A stretch of DNA of 43,163 bases from CAJBLF01 sp041663325 (GTDB lineage Bacteria > Patescibacteriota > Gracilibacteria > Absconditabacterales > Absconditicoccaceae), in NCBI GenBank assembly GCA_041663325.1, contig JBAZRN010000009.1, positions 1 through 43,163 on the forward strand, read 5' to 3'. Below, piece by piece: positions 18,215 through 30,128 of this stretch. Position 1 is the stretch's first letter, and the number at the start of each line of letters is the position of its first letter. Under the pieces are notes generated by a model. The model was not told the DNA's origin, ran no database searches, and was given only the letters and a program-made list of their open reading frames with translations. Both the position numbers and the translations under genes were made by a program.

Positions 18215-20041
18215 CTACTTTACTATCCAATTTTCTAGAAAATCTTTGGATACCAATTCTCCATTGGATTTTGTATATGTATGTAATTGTTTAGCATCGA
18301 AGTAGCGTTGTCCCGTCTCTCGTTCAGACGCCAACAGAAAATCTTTATTATCATACGATTGGACGATGAGCACATCATAATGTTTGCCATTGCTATGCAA
18401 ATAATGACCATATCTTTCTATATTGAACGTGTGGGGAGGATAGTGCAGTAAAGGTCATTTGGCACCTAACGAATCCATCAGCGCATTAAATTCTTTTTGG
18501 TACTGAGTAGAATCGAATGCTATATGAAACGTCGGTTCTCATGCGTTAGTTGCTTCAGAAAAATCAGCCTGTATGTTTCCCTGCAGTTCTAACGTATATT
18601 TGCACGCGTCAGCATGTTTTTGCATTGCTGGCTGAGAAATAATATCAAATCCTGATTCAGTCAAAAATTGCGCATATTCGGAAACAAATACTCTGAGCGT
18701 ACGATGGAGTTTTTCTGCGTTCATGAAAGGGCTGTATACCTTGTCTATATTTACTAGAACGCCGTTACTGTCAGCCTGGAGGAAATATTGCTTCATAAGT
18801 TTTTTGAGAACATCCAAATCTTGCTGATTAGCTTTCCCTGCGCCATATATTTGGATGAAATCATTATAAAAATCATCTGCAGCTTCATTAATTTCAGGTT
18901 CTAATGATGGCATCTTATTCTTTCCCCTAGTATCAAAATACACATTGTTAGACGTTTTGCTTTCAAGGCTTTTTTGAAGAAATGCTTTGTTTTTTTCCTC
19001 TTGCGCTTTTTTTTGATTATATTCAGAGAGCTTATATCAAGCAGTCAGAAATAATGTTGCTGCTAAAGCAAGACTCGTATATGCTACAATCTTTTTCATC
19101 AAAATATTTTTTTCTGTCTTTTTGTTCTCTATTTCTTTTATCTCTTTGGTAGGAACATATATCTTTTCAAATTCTACTTGAGGAGCCACTTCTTGGCAAA
19201 TAGCATGAAGTTCTGCTAATTCCGGAAAATATTTTAGCGACATATCACCGGTCTTATAGCCATAAATAATTCCGGATATAACATGATCATATCTCATCTG
19301 CCTATCTACTCATCATTGTATATGAATACCTTTGAGCACCTCATACATACGTATGGCAATCTCAACCAATGCATAATAATCTGACTGATTTTCTCAGATC
19401 TTGCGGGTATCCTTATTGCGTTGTTCTTTGCTTTTTGTATTGTAGATAAGCTGCATAAATTGTTTATTTTTTTGGCAGCATCGATAAAGATATTGAGCAA
19501 TTTTCACTGCTGAAAAGTTTTGTTTATCTAGTATAGGCTTTCCCTCTGCCTCTAATCATTTTCTTCATCGTTTTTCGATCAGCTCGAAAAGTTCAGGGTA
19601 CTGATCAGAAACATTTACTATCTGGATTTTATCAGCATTTTTTCTGAAATATTTCTTAATAAGCGTTTCTATTACCCTCTTCTCTTCCTCAAATGTCATA
19701 ATACTATCAAGTTTTTCTTTCTGATCTTCATTGCAGAGAAATCTTGCTAGATCTGGCCGGAGTTGGATTACCACTTTTTTATTGTATCATGTTTTCTTGA
19801 TCAGATATTCCAGTCATCATGCAATATTTTCTTGAGAATAAATGGTTTCATATCATTTATCCATTTTCCCGATTTGGAAACGGAAATTATCTTCGTCCAC
19901 TTCAAGCTCCCTATCGTCTTTCTTCCCATGAAACCCGTAATATTTTATAATATTTTCTGGTATGACAAAATTTAGTTTACTGTCCCGTTGAGTAAATTTT
20001 TCTTTTCATTTTTTCACAAATTTTCAAAGTCTGCTTGCCAT
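18215..20041 (-). CDS. membrane-anchored protein of unknown function
   Basis: 608 aa with UGA as Gly; the standard code shows only four unlinked fragments. Residues 1-315 look cytoplasmic: an Arg/Lys-rich start, LNFVIPENIIKYYGFHGKKD, and helical parts up to VPTKEIKEIENKKTEKN. A single membrane segment follows at about 316-336 (IVAYTSLALAATLFLTAGYKL). The remainder is a ~270-residue mixed domain, with no Cys pairs, ending TGQRYFDAKQLHTYTKSNGE. This architecture (intracellular sensor, one TM, extracytoplasmic domain) recalls receptor-like kinases or anti-sigma factors, but no kinase motif is visible. No family is assigned. It has its own gene boundaries (76 bases to the TrmB gene upstream on the minus strand). 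Confidence 0.62.
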
Positions 20042-20117
20042 AGGTATCAGAAGAAATAAATGGCAAGTATATTATACCCAGAAAACTTTTTTTTGCAAAA
20101 TTTGACTACGTGAAAAA

Positions 20118-20885
20118 TTAGGCTTGTTTTTTCCCCTTTTTAGAAAGCTTTCGGATAAGATTGAACATACTTTTGAGTCCTTTATGGAGCGTGATGCTGG
20201 TAATTACCAAGCCGCACATCTCATTGGGAGCATACATCACGATTGCTACCTTATCTCTGCCATAAATCATGATTTCATCAGCGAAATCGAAGACAGGATC
20301 ATTGATAACCAGCGATTCGTGTTTAGCGGTATGATATTTACTATACGTATTATCAGTCTGCCTGGAAAGGATAGTTTTTGTTTTCCTTGGATATTTGAGT
20401 CTTCGAGGAGCAAATTCATGAGTAAGATAGTTCTGAAAATTCGGATCGATATTTCCGGTTCAGGTAAACGTCAGATAGGGTTCATTCTTTTCCATATCAT
20501 CACCGCCATGCAGAATAATATTTTCGTAAATATTTTTTAGTCATTCCAATCACTCATAGAACTCAACTTTAGGCTTATTATCGTATTTATTGGCAACAGC
20601 CAAAAATTGGGGCAATGCTTTTTCAAGCGCGAGATATTTATCTTTCATGTGATGGATGAGTTTTTCGGGAGAAATGACGCTGTAATAGGTGGATCCCTTT
20701 TTCGGCGTCTCCAGCGCGATTCATTTTTTCACTAAACTTTTGAGCGCAGAATAGGTCGTCACTCTGTTTTCTCAGCTGCGTCTAGCGATGCTGCTCACCG
20801 GCGCAGTGCCAAGTTCTAAGACAGCGAGATAACTTTGCGCTTCTGTCTTGGACAGCCCATAGTCTTGAAGTAATTGGTCAAGCAT
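20118..20885 (-). CDS. TrmB-family transcriptional regulator (copy 2)
   Basis: 255 aa. The N-terminal winged helix (MLDQLLQDYGLSKTEAQSYL, AVLELGTAPVSSIARRS) closely parallels copy 1, as does STYYSVISPEKLIHHM. A helical linker and an effector domain opening VEFYEGLEGLKNIYENI follow. Several UGA glycines lie in the conserved FYEG and at the helix-turn-helix. The leader is a heptad-repeat tract (20890-20922) and a GC-rich hairpin, directly downstream of gltX. The regulated genes are unknown. The start at ATG 20885 matches the paralogues. Confidence 0.88.
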
Positions 20886-20935
20886 GATAGAGAAGTAGAA
20901 GGTAAAAGGTGGAAAGTGGAAGGCGCAATCGAAGT

Positions 20936-20972
20936 CTCGGAGCCGGCAAGCCGAGCCTCCCGTATAACGGGA
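20936..20972. repeat. GC-rich double hairpin between gltX and the TrmB gene
   Basis: Two stems side by side: CTCGG...CCGAG (20936-20940, 20951-20955) and TCCCG...CGGGA (20958-20962, 20968-20972), in a GC-rich island unlike the surroundings. It may be a REP-like element or a transcript-end structure for gltX. Confidence 0.5.
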
Positions 20973-20989
20973 CAAGGTGGGATTGAAAA

Positions 20990-22672
20990 TTAGAAATTAG
21001 AAATTAATCTCCTTACTACTCTTTCCTTTCCCATGACCTTCATAACTGAATACAAGTCCGGTGTCTGTGTCGCGCAGCAGAGTTGAATCCTCAGAAACAT
21101 AGCTAGATCTCCAATCTTTCATACATATCATCATTCTTTAAACTCAGCATTATTGCCGGCGAAACCGTATTTTTTTCAGACTTCTTTGAGCTGAGCAAAC
21201 CAATCTTCAACGGTCATAGCGAGGTCAAGTATTGAAACATATTCAGTTGCAAAGTTTTTTAGCACCTCGGTAGAAGGTAGAAGGTGGAAGGTAGAAAGAC
21301 CGTGATCAATTTTCAATTTCTCTCGTTCGCTGTCGAAGAAAAAACGTAATTGTGTTTCTACATCAACATACGTCGTAAATCTTTTCGGATCTTTTGCAGT
21401 GTGACGTTCTATATTCATCGCTGCTTTTACATATGGAACATCTGACTGTATAAGTTTAGCTAGTTCAGGTTTATATTTTAAAGCCCATGCTAAACTCTGT
21501 TCGTAGAGTTCGTCAGTTGAAATTCTGGATAAGTAATTGTTATTTATACTTTGTAATTTTACTACATCGAATAATGCCCCTGATTTTCACATTTTTTCTA
21601 GTTTGATTTCAATGTCGAGATAGGTCTTGTCTGGATTAGCCTTTTGCCGATCCTCAAATCATGGATCAATGATGGTAAGAAGATATTCGATGATTCATTG
21701 GGCTGCATATCCGTTCTCAAAGAAAAATCAGATATCAGCCTCAGGGTCATGTCTTTTGGAAAGTTTTCTTTTATTGCCATTATCAAGTTTCAGCAATGGC
21801 GCTACGTGACAGTACTTAGGAGCTGGTAAGTTGAATGATTTGAAAAGCTGCAAATGCAAGGGAACAGACGCCAACCATTCCTCTCCTCTGATCACATGAG
21901 AAACTCTCATCAGATAGTCATCAGCGATATGCGCCAAATGATACGTCGGCAACTCATCAGACTTAATGAGCACAATGTCGTTGCAATTATCGATCGTTTC
22001 TATTTTTCATTTTATCACATCTTCAAACACTATTCTTTGATTTACCGCACTAGGAGAGCGAAATCTGATAACAAAATTTTTATTTATTTCCAATTGCGCC
22101 GCCACTTCTTCTGGTGATTTATTTCTTCGAACGGAATAATTACCGTAAATACCAGGCGTTACTTTGCTTTTGGTCTGCTGTTCACGGATGACTTCTAATT
22201 CCTCTTCACTCATCCGACACGGATATGCCAATCAATTTTTTAATAAATATTTTGCGAACACTTTGTAAATATCTTTTCTCTGTGACTGTGTATATGGTCA
22301 ATATTCACCGACATCTCTACGAGAATTTCATTCTCCATTTTGAATTCAAAATTCTGAATTATTTAACGGACCTTCATCAATCTGAATTCCGAACATTTTC
22401 ATGTAGTTGATAATCAATTCTACGGTTCACTCAACTTCCCTCTTTTGATCTGTGTCTTCTATTCTTAAAAAAAACGTTCATCCTTGCTGTTTAGCAAATT
22501 TTCGTGAAACAAATGCCGAATAAATTCCTCCGATATGAAGAAATCCAGTAGGGCTTGGCGCGAAACGGGAGCAGATTAAATTCTTTCTTGGTGGATATTT
22601 TTTTTCTAAGTCCTGGATGGTTTCCGTGACGTCAGGAAATATTATGTCAGCGATTTGTTTTCGAGTAGCCAT
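20990..22672 (-). CDS. gltX: glutamyl-tRNA synthetase
   Basis: 560 aa, class I aminoacyl-tRNA synthetase that charges tRNA-Glu (or also tRNA-Gln, if gatCAB is present). The HIGH-type motif is RFAPSPTGFLHIGGIYSAF (residues ~36-54), the KMSKS-type motif is KRKLSKRHD (around 315), and TFFLRIEDTDQKR is the conserved binding strand. The UGA following KQQG gives Gly-Thr-Phe-Phe, the usual GTF(L)RIEDTD context. The family is usually ~470-500 aa, so the C-terminal anticodon-binding part is longer than usual. A heptad repeat tract at 21270-21297 encodes an extra STFHLLPSTEV stretch near residue 460. The last residues (ISNF) come from a 7-bp AT repeat at the stop. Confidence 0.93.
21270..21297. repeat. 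heptad tandem repeat inside gltX
   Basis: Four tandem heptamers: GTAGAAG, GTAGAAG, GTGGAAG, GTAGAAA. The same unit forms the long array at 34145-34248 and short tracts at 2170 and 20895. It is read in frame as part of GltX. Confidence 0.75.
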
Positions 22673-22745
22673 TTTTTTGAATGATAAATGATAAATGATA
22701 GATGATAAATTAAGAATCTAGTTTTGAAGTTCAAGAATATATGTC

Positions 22746-23465
22746 CTAGCTATTCCATAACGTGAATGATATAAGCGCCGTTACTTCTTGTATGAGTTTA
22801 TTTTTTATCCAATATTTTTGTTTTTCATCCACAAGTTCTCAGAGTCATCTTAAAACATTTTCTGAGGTAAAATGGCTAGGAATAAATTTTAGAAGGTCTG
22901 TAAAATAGTGTTTTGTGTCCTTTCCTGTCCTTTCTTTGAGCAACTCCTGATTGATAGGAAAATTGTTTTTTAGAAAAAAATATATATCATACAAGTCCCT
23001 ACTCGCAAGTTTTTCTTTTTCTTCATGTCTCTGCGTCAATGCGACCAATTTATTAGTTACTATACAATCCTTGGTCATAGCCACAATTGGCTTTCCAAAA
23101 AAATTTACTACTTCATAAGTATCATGCTTTTGTACTCTTTGGTTAAACTCTATTTTGAGTGGCGTTTGGTGTTCGTCATATTTTAGGATGATTTTTGTAT
23201 TTGTTTCCTCTTGAATTTTACCATAAGGGATAAGAATATTTTTTACTTCTTTTTTGATAGCATCTAGAGAGATATCTTTGATGACGTCAAAATCTAGATC
23301 TACAGAGAACCTATCCAATCCATACATAAAGAAACAAAGCGTTCATCATTTAAATCAGAGAGCAGATTTTATAGAAGAATCAAAAATATCGTTGATAATA
23401 TCAAACATAATTTTTTTGTGCACAGCGTTATCCGATGCATATTTTTTATTTGCTTTTGATTCCAT
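22746..23465 (-). CDS. AbiEii-type nucleotidyltransferase toxin
   Basis: 239 aa. It carries the AbiEii/AbiGii signature: a first motif LGFKGGTLCFFMYGL, with three glycines encoded by UGA, and RFSVDLDFDVIKDISLDAI with the acidic metal-binding pair, then KLVALTQRHEEKEKLASRDL (YD-box-like, RDLYDIYFF). AbiEii toxins are DUF1814 nucleotidyltransferases, and some transfer nucleotides to tRNA. The upstream antitoxin gene abiEi overlaps its start by 20 bases, giving the expected order. The gene would be broken at the active site in the standard code. Confidence 0.87.
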
Positions 23466-24015
23466 CTATAAGGTGATTAATTTCTAAAGCGGTTCTTTTG
23501 TTATATATACTAGATAATTTTGACAAAAGCCCAATATTAAGATTGGATAGATTATCAAAATAATACTGAGGTGTCAGATATATTCTATCACATAAAGCTC
23601 TCTCTGGACTTGCTATCATATACTTTCATGTATTGATAATGCCTAGAGAATTGGCCAGAATCGTATCTTTTATTTTTGAAAACTGGTAGATTTTTCCCTC
23701 TATCTCATGCGAAACAGAATTATCTGATACTAAAGTAATTGTATGGCTATAATCCTGAAAAATAATACCTGCTGACTGGAGGACGGTTTCCAATGAGATA
23801 TATGATTTTTTCCTTAATTTGGATGCTAATTCCATATGATCGTATGTTTTTAATGATCGTATATTGCCAGGATGATGGTATAAAATTCACGATTTGGACA
23901 ACCTCTGAATGCTGTTTTTAAGCGTATGTTTATTTTCTATGCCCAAAATAAGTCACATCTCTTCTGATGTGAAGACTGTCTTCCCTGTATTGATAAGATT
24001 GGCTATATTTATCAT
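23446..24015 (-). CDS. AbiEi-type antitoxin/transcriptional regulator
   Basis: 189 aa. N-terminal winged-helix (MINIANLINTGKTVFTSEEM, LGIENKHTLKNSIQRLSKSG, ILYHHPGNI) and the AbiEi C-terminal domain with SPERALCDRIYLTPQYYF, the family's PERALxD motif. It represses its own promoter and blocks the toxin in type IV toxin-antitoxin systems. It overlaps the toxin start by 20 bases and lies 30-60 bases downstream of a promoter at 24047-24074. The frame is open only with three UGA codons read as Gly. Confidence 0.85.
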
Positions 24016-24046
24016 CCGTCACTATTAGGTACTTAAATACGAGTAT

Positions 24047-24074
24047 ATTATAGTGAAATCTTGAAAAAATACAA
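24047..24074 (-). promoter_or_regulatory. promoter of abiEi-abiEii
   Basis: Minus strand TTGTAT (24074-24069), 16-bp spacer, TATAAT (24052-24047), 32 bases before the ATG at 24015. The palindrome-like GTATTTAAGTAC just downstream of the -10 is a candidate AbiEi site. Confidence 0.6.
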
Positions 24075-24136
24075 ATCCTTTTTTACCGTCGAAAATCAAA
24101 AACACAAGACACAAAAAATCAGCTAAAGACTATCGA

Positions 24137-26389
24137 CTAAATTATCGGTTCAACAAATTCTTCAATGGTTTTGATAACATCTGCTTGTTTCTCTTGTATT
24201 ACTTTCTTTGCTTCTGCGAGTGATCTTGCGTATTTTGATCTAGAAATCTCGTACAGACCAGCTATATGATTTTTATTGATAATGACATCAGGAGTCCGGC
24301 ACGCCCTGAGACTAAATGGATCTTTTACCTGTCCTTGCACCAATAGTTTACAATAAAATTCCCTCATATTGAGATTGGAAAGATCGTATCCATCGAGGAA
24401 AGGCTGGAAGTGCTGTTTCATATACTCCGCATCTTCCGAAGAAATTCTGAAGCTGATCAACGTTCACACATTGCCGAAAAGCGATTCAGAAATATTTTGC
24501 GGAATCTGTTTGATAAATTGATGAGCAACTGATAGCGAGAGGCCATATTTTCTTGCCTCTGAGAATATTTCATTAAACGTATCTGTCGCAAAGTTTTGGA
24601 ATTCATCTACATAAAGAAAAAAAGGAACTCTCTCGTTCTTATCAACGGATTGCCTGCCCACAGCAGTTTGAAATAATTTAGTGACAAACATTGCTCCTAG
24701 GAATCCCATAACCTCTTCCTGAAGTTTTCCCTTGGGTAATTTGATTAATAATATTTTTTTCTCATCCATCACTTTTCTGAGATCAAGCTTGTTTTCTGGA
24801 GAGGCGAAGATATTTTTGAGAATGTCGATTGAGAGCAGTTGACCTACTTTGTTGAGAATGGGCATGATAGCTTCCGTATTGAATTGCTGTGACCATCACG
24901 CGAATTCATTAGTCCAGAAGTTCCTTACTACATCGTCCTGGATAGAATTAATCATTTCATATCTAAAGTCTTTATCCGTCAAAGCTCTGATGACATCGAA
25001 CAACGTAGATCCCTGTTTATCAAGCAAAGCGAGGAATATCATTCTGAGTACATGTTCAAGTTTGGGATTTCGATTTGCTCAGAAAAATTTCTTAAAAATG
25101 TCGATAAATCATTTTGCTAATATTTGTTTGGATTCGTCTGGTCATATATCGAGCGGATTCATACAGAACGGGAACTGATCGTCTGTCGGGTCAAAAATAA
25201 TGACATCATCTTTACGAGAAACCGGTATATGTGTCATGAGTTCATCTATAATATCTCCGTGAGGATCAATCACTCCGACTCCCTTCCCTTGTGTGACATC
25301 ATTGATCATAAGGTTGAGAAGAAACTTGGATTTGCCTGTCCCTGTCTTACCCACCACATAAATATGTTTGAGCCTATCGTCGTCGTATATTCAGATAGGA
25401 ACTGTAATAGATCTATAGTCAGAGATTCAGATAATATTAATATCCTGCGGAAAATTTTTCGCAAATACTTCGTTATTTTTATCAAGCGCATAATTAAACG
25501 AAGGGACTCCTATGGGCAAAGCAAGCTTTCTTGATTTCACCGTAAGCAATGAAGTCTCTGTTTTCGGATCTTTTGGGAAATGAAAAAATGAAGCTATCTC
25601 TTTGGCGCTAAGTAGGTACCTGGAGATTTGAGCTCTGCATTCTTTACATGAAGATAGTAAATTGTTCACATTATGATATGTCTTTAATCTAAACTGATTG
25701 AGCGGATAATTTTTGAATACAGAAAAATTATTGAATACTGACTTTATTCTTCATTCTGCCATCGCTTTGTTTTGGGATTGAGAAATGATATACACCTTTG
25801 CATTAAAGAGATTATCATGTAATTTGGCTTTGAAATAAGTATCTCATTCCTCTTTTCGGTTTTTCTGTGTTTTATGGGAAAAGAGATATTTATAAAACTG
25901 GAGCCCAAGCTTTATCTTTAGCTTCCGGTGCTGAAACTTGGAAGTAATAAAAAATCGGAAACTTTCATTCTCTATAGGTTTGAGTTCTATGCAAAGGCTT
26001 ACTTTGTCATTGATGACATCGAAGTTTTCAAAAGTCCTAAAAAGATTGGAAATGAAATCACTATCATCATTGTCATCCATTTTGAATGGGTAAAATCATT
26101 TGTTCGTCAAAGAAAGTCCGCCTATAACGGTTTTGGACTTATCATATCCCCGGATATCTTTGGTGTCTGAGATAATCTGAAAATCGCTGAAATGCGTATA
26201 AAACTGTGATTCAAATCCAGAATACGTAGATTTTGCCGTATCGAGAGAATAGCATATTTCTCCTTTGATATAATGGATTCCCATCGTTACCGTGCTTTTG
26301 GATAATGTCTTGGAAATGTCATCCAGAAAACTCTGAAAACTTTTTTTTCATTTCTCAAACGAATGATATACTTTGATGAGATGGGACAT
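24137..26389 (-). CDS. TraG/VirD4-type (HerA-FtsK superfamily) ATPase
   Basis: 750 aa. N-terminal ~320 residues are a beta-rich domain with a Cys pair (SSCKECRAQI, ~250). A P-loop follows, VGKTGTGKSKFLLNLMIND, from about residue 345, then GVIDPHGDIIDELM, the strand typical of coupling proteins. Walker B is PFFLYVDEFQNFATDTF, with SLSVAHQFIKQI (arginine-finger/sensor region) after it. Such ATPases couple or pump DNA in conjugation and type IV secretion. No relaxase or other T4SS gene is next to it. A similar family is widespread in CPR genomes and may serve a DNA uptake or pilus system. It lies directly upstream of the zinc-ribbon pair on the opposite side of a repeat (26395-26445). Confidence 0.78.
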
Positions 26390-26394
26390 ATTAA

Positions 26395-26445
26395 ACGATG
26401 AAACGATAAAACGTTGAAACGATAAAACGTTGAAACGACTAAATG
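26395..26445. repeat. 8/16-bp tandem repeat between ATPase and zinc-ribbon gene
   Basis: Tandem GAAACGATAAAACGTT units, repeated about three times with an 8-bp sub-period (AAACGATG, AAACGATA, AAACGTTG). It fills the spacer between the ATPase start and the stop of the next gene. Confidence 0.7.
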
Positions 26446-26446
26446 A

Positions 26447-28192
26447 TTATCAGTATATTTCTTTATTGTAGCATACCTCACAATAGACTATTTCTGGGCG
26501 CTCTGGTGAGTAAGTAGTTTTAATATTTTTTCAACATTTCGCACAAGTACGATCTCGAATTTTCCTGGCATGTCTTAATTGCATTCTCTCAATGTGTCTT
26601 TGATCCGGACAGCGCTTAGGCAATGGGATACTGTATTTACGATAAAATTCTAATTCTTGTTTGATGATGCGAAATGGCTTTCAGGTAATTTCGCAAATGA
26701 CTATTTTATCTAAGATCGAATCATCAACATCTGTGATATCGACTGGTAAGTCCTTAGCGTATACTTGTCTTATTCAATCACTAATTTTTGTTTTATGTGA
26801 TTCATCATATCGATTCCATCACTTTGCTATAATCTCTTCTTTACTGAGTGGATAATAGGAATTGGCCTCAGTTTCATTGTATCCGAAAAGGGAGATGGAC
26901 GTGGGGAAAAATTCTCCTCGTTCTCAAACAATCTTCATCTTTTCGATAATCTGTGGAATAAATTTTTCGTACTCTTCTTTAGTATATTGTTTGTTCAAAA
27001 TGCAATATTCCTTGTGATGTAATCATATACAGCCAAAACAATGCACACAAGAGTCGCAATTATCAGAATACCAGACATCATTACTTGCATAGGTTACCGT
27101 GGATGAAAATCCTACATTGAAAATATTGAAAGAATTTTCACATTCATAGACCAATTGTGATGGAGTTTCTGGAGATTCATTCCCTCATAGATAGACATCC
27201 ATACTTGCGAGAGCCCCGAAACAATCGTAACAATATTTACAATCTTCTCCCAGCATCACGTTGAAAGATGCATGACAATTTTTGCTGTTGTGGATATAAT
27301 CTCAGGAACAATTTTCGCTTTGCTCGACGAAGCTCGCTCTCACTGGCGTCTTTAATTTCAACTGCTCGAAATCTTTTTTAGTCTTTTGGAGAAAATCTGT
27401 ATCAGCAAATAGTCTATGTTGTATCTCTTCAAATTGTGCTTTATCATATACCTTATTGAGAAAACAATATTGCTTGTCTCTTAATCAGATACAAAAAGCC
27501 GAATTTTTGACGCGTATACAATCATGGAGATAATATCCGTTTACGCTATTTTTTGTCTCCACACAATAGAAACATTCGTAACAGTTCTGAACATTTACTC
27601 ATTCGTAACAGTTTTGGTTTTCTACTGACCAAAGCATATCTACGCAGTTTTTACAGGAAGAGACGGTATACCCATAATAGCAATTTTCGTTGGAAAATGT
27701 TATGAAGAGCATATAGCAGTCTTTGTCTCATATCAAATTATTCCCGTATTCCGTATTTTCTGTCATTTTATTGAAGGTAGAAATCCTAGGTACCTGATGA
27801 AGAAGTTCTTCGAACTGTTTGAAAAAGCTTTTGTTGAGATCGAAATCTTTTCCGTAACTGGTAAAGTCCAATTTATCGTTCCACCGTTCATTGTAATGAT
27901 AGACCTTCACATCTTTATCAGGAGAATAGAGACAAATGATTTGTTTTCCGCTTGCATCGCAGGTTCTACGATAGAGCTTCCTTTCATTCCTCCATGACAA
28001 TCTCCTCTGCTGACGGCAATCAGGACAAAGTATCGGAGTCGGAATGGAATATTTCCTCACCCCTCACCCCTCTCCTTCAGAGAGGGGAAAGCTCGGAGAA
28101 ATTTTATTATAAAATTCCATATCTTTATCGGTGATATCGAAAGCGGTTCAGCAGTGTTTGCACGCTTTGGTTTCTATGATCTTTTCTGTCAT
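26447..28192 (-). CDS. Cys-rich zinc-ribbon protein (paralogue A)
   Basis: 581 aa. It starts MTEKIIETKACKHCGTAFDI (treble-clef-like CxxC). A conserved segment follows, YSIPTPILCPDCRQQRRLSW, RNERKLYRRTCDASGKQI. A long central region is built of NCYEC/NCxxC repeats (QNCYECVNVQNCYEC, NCDSCVHCFGCIG). A second copy of the head unit sits at the C-terminus (KIVICEITGKPFRI, FYRKYSIPLPKRCPDQR) with two more CxxC pairs. It may bind several zinc ions or act as a structural repeat protein. I do not know a proven function; similar proteins are frequent in CPR genomes. A GC-rich palindrome has inserted in frame near residue 40 (28055-28090). It ends with UGA-UAA. Confidence 0.75.
28055..28090. repeat. GC-rich palindrome inserted in a coding region
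   Basis: Perfect stem CCCCTCT / AGAGGGG (28067-28073, 28081-28087) preceded by CCTCACCCCTCAC. It encodes PLSEGEGGGV on the minus strand, with one UGA Gly. The paralogue at 28257-30002 has no such insert. Confidence 0.7.
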
Positions 28193-28256
28193 ATAAATGA
28201 TTACAAGATTAAAAGATTTTGAAGATTAAAAGATTGATTTTTCAATATTCTCAATT

Positions 28257-30002
28257 TTATCAGTAAATTTCTTTATTATAACAGACTTCGCACCAAACGG
28301 TATATCAAGAATTTTCTGGATACATACTTAGCATCTCTTGTTTACACTTGTCACAATGTGCGATATGAAATGCTTTTGGCATTCTTTTTTTGAGTAATTC
28401 AGCTTGTCTTATATCTTGATGTTTGGTAGGAAGTGGAATATTATGTTTGCGATAAAAATCTAATTCTTGTTGGATAATCCTAAATGGTTTGCCAGTTTCT
28501 TTACAGAGGATAATTTTCTGTACAATACTATCATCCACTTCTTGGATACTGGAAGGAAGACTTTCTCCGGATATTTTTTCTGGTCACTGAGGAATATTTA
28601 CAAAATGTTCTAAATTCTGTCGCTTGTATCATTGTTTTATTGCTTCTTCCCTGATTATAGGATAAAAGGTCTGAGCTATCGTTTCGTTGTACCCGAAAGT
28701 ACTCTGCACAATAGGAAAAAATTCTCACCATTCCTGATCTCTTTTCATCTGTTCAATAATTTTCACCACTAAGATTTCATATTCTTCAGGACTATATTGT
28801 TTATTGAGAATACAATATTTCTTATGTTTAATCCCGGTACAACCAAAGCAATTAGTACAATCGTTCACATGCTGACAGTAATAACATTCGTTCACTCCAT
28901 GCTCGCCCGTGAGTACAAAAGCAGATTTCATGCCCGTAAATCCTATGGTTTCCAGTGAGAATCCAGATTGTGTAGTTGCATATCCATCATACACAGGACC
29001 TTCTTTGATCATTCCCGTATATGAAGAATATTTAGCATCCGATTGCTCAATTCCTACATAACAGAAAATATTATTTTTCCCATTCTGTATGTAATTAGCA
29101 AAACAATCTTCGGATAAGATATTATTTACATTTTTTTTAGGTGAAGAAATAACTAAGGCTTCAAAGTTTTTCTGAAAATCAGCAATACTTTCTCTATCTT
29201 TCAATATCTCTTTAGAACGAATTTTGTATTCTTCTTCGCTATATTGCTTATTGAGAATGCAGTATTTCGCAGTTTGTAAATTCACACAACCTAAACAGAA
29301 ATCACATGTATTACAAAAAGAGAGAAATGATGAATTTTTACAAGTGCTACTATGATCGCTATACGCGCAATCAAAACATCAGATACAATGGATACATTGA
29401 TAGGTATGTTGACAACTAGTATTGAAACAACCATCAACATCATAGCTAGATCTTGCTGGTATAACGCTGTATAAACAATGATCAGATCGTCATCATCCAT
29501 TTACTAGATAGCAAGATTTAGAAAATATGCCGTAATTACAATATTCACAGTTTTCCATACTATCCACGATATGTAATGATTTTTTTGGTACCGCTCTATT
29601 TAGTAATTCAAAATTTTCAAAAAAGGTCTTGGTAAAATCATATTCTCTTCCATAGTCCAAAGCATCCCATTGGTCAGAATACCACACTTTTCGATCGTAT
29701 ACTGTATATCCACAATTATCAGGATACATAGCCATAATTGACTTTCCGCTTGCGTCGCAAGTTCTACGATACAGTTTCCATTCATTTCTCCATGCCATTC
29801 TTCTTCTTTCTCTTTCCTCTGGACAAAGAGTCGGCGCTGGAATGGAATATTTTACCCCATTGAAAACGGGAGAAAGCTTGTCGTAGAATTCCAAATCTGA
29901 CTGAAAAATCGCGAATGGTTTTCCGCTTACTGCGCAGGTTTTCCATTCTACGATGGGATCGTTTGTCTTGGCAGAGATGAACTCGTAAACCTTTTTGTCC
30001 AT
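28257..30002 (-). CDS. Cys-rich zinc-ribbon protein (paralogue B)
   Basis: 581 aa from ATG 30002 (MDKKVYEFISAKTNDPI), the same length as paralogue A. It shares KYSIPAPTLCPEERERRRM, RNEWKLYRRTCDASGKSI, the NCxxC repeats (ENCEYCNYG, DCTNCFGCTG), KYCILNKQYS units (twice) and the C-terminal HNIPLPTKHQDIRQAELL and KCKQE pair. Tandem duplication with the gene downstream (64-base gap) is clear. The first C-terminal repeat lacks several cysteines present in A (PTKHQDI versus PKRCPDQ), so zinc sites differ. It ends with UGA-UAA, as does A. An ATG ten codons earlier (30032) is possible. The divergent TrmB gene starts 205 bases away. Confidence 0.75.
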
Positions 30003-30128
30003 AAAGATATGTAATGTGCTAAAGCATTTCACATTGAAACGATAGCATCATACCTATTTACTTGACTTTTGCAATGAATTCAATATCATTAACTGTGATG
30101 ATAAAATCACAACAAAGAATTAGATTTA

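Noticed and set aside
19306..19500. 64-aa minus-strand open frame
   Set aside because: Out of frame with the 608-aa protein that spans it continuously in table 25.
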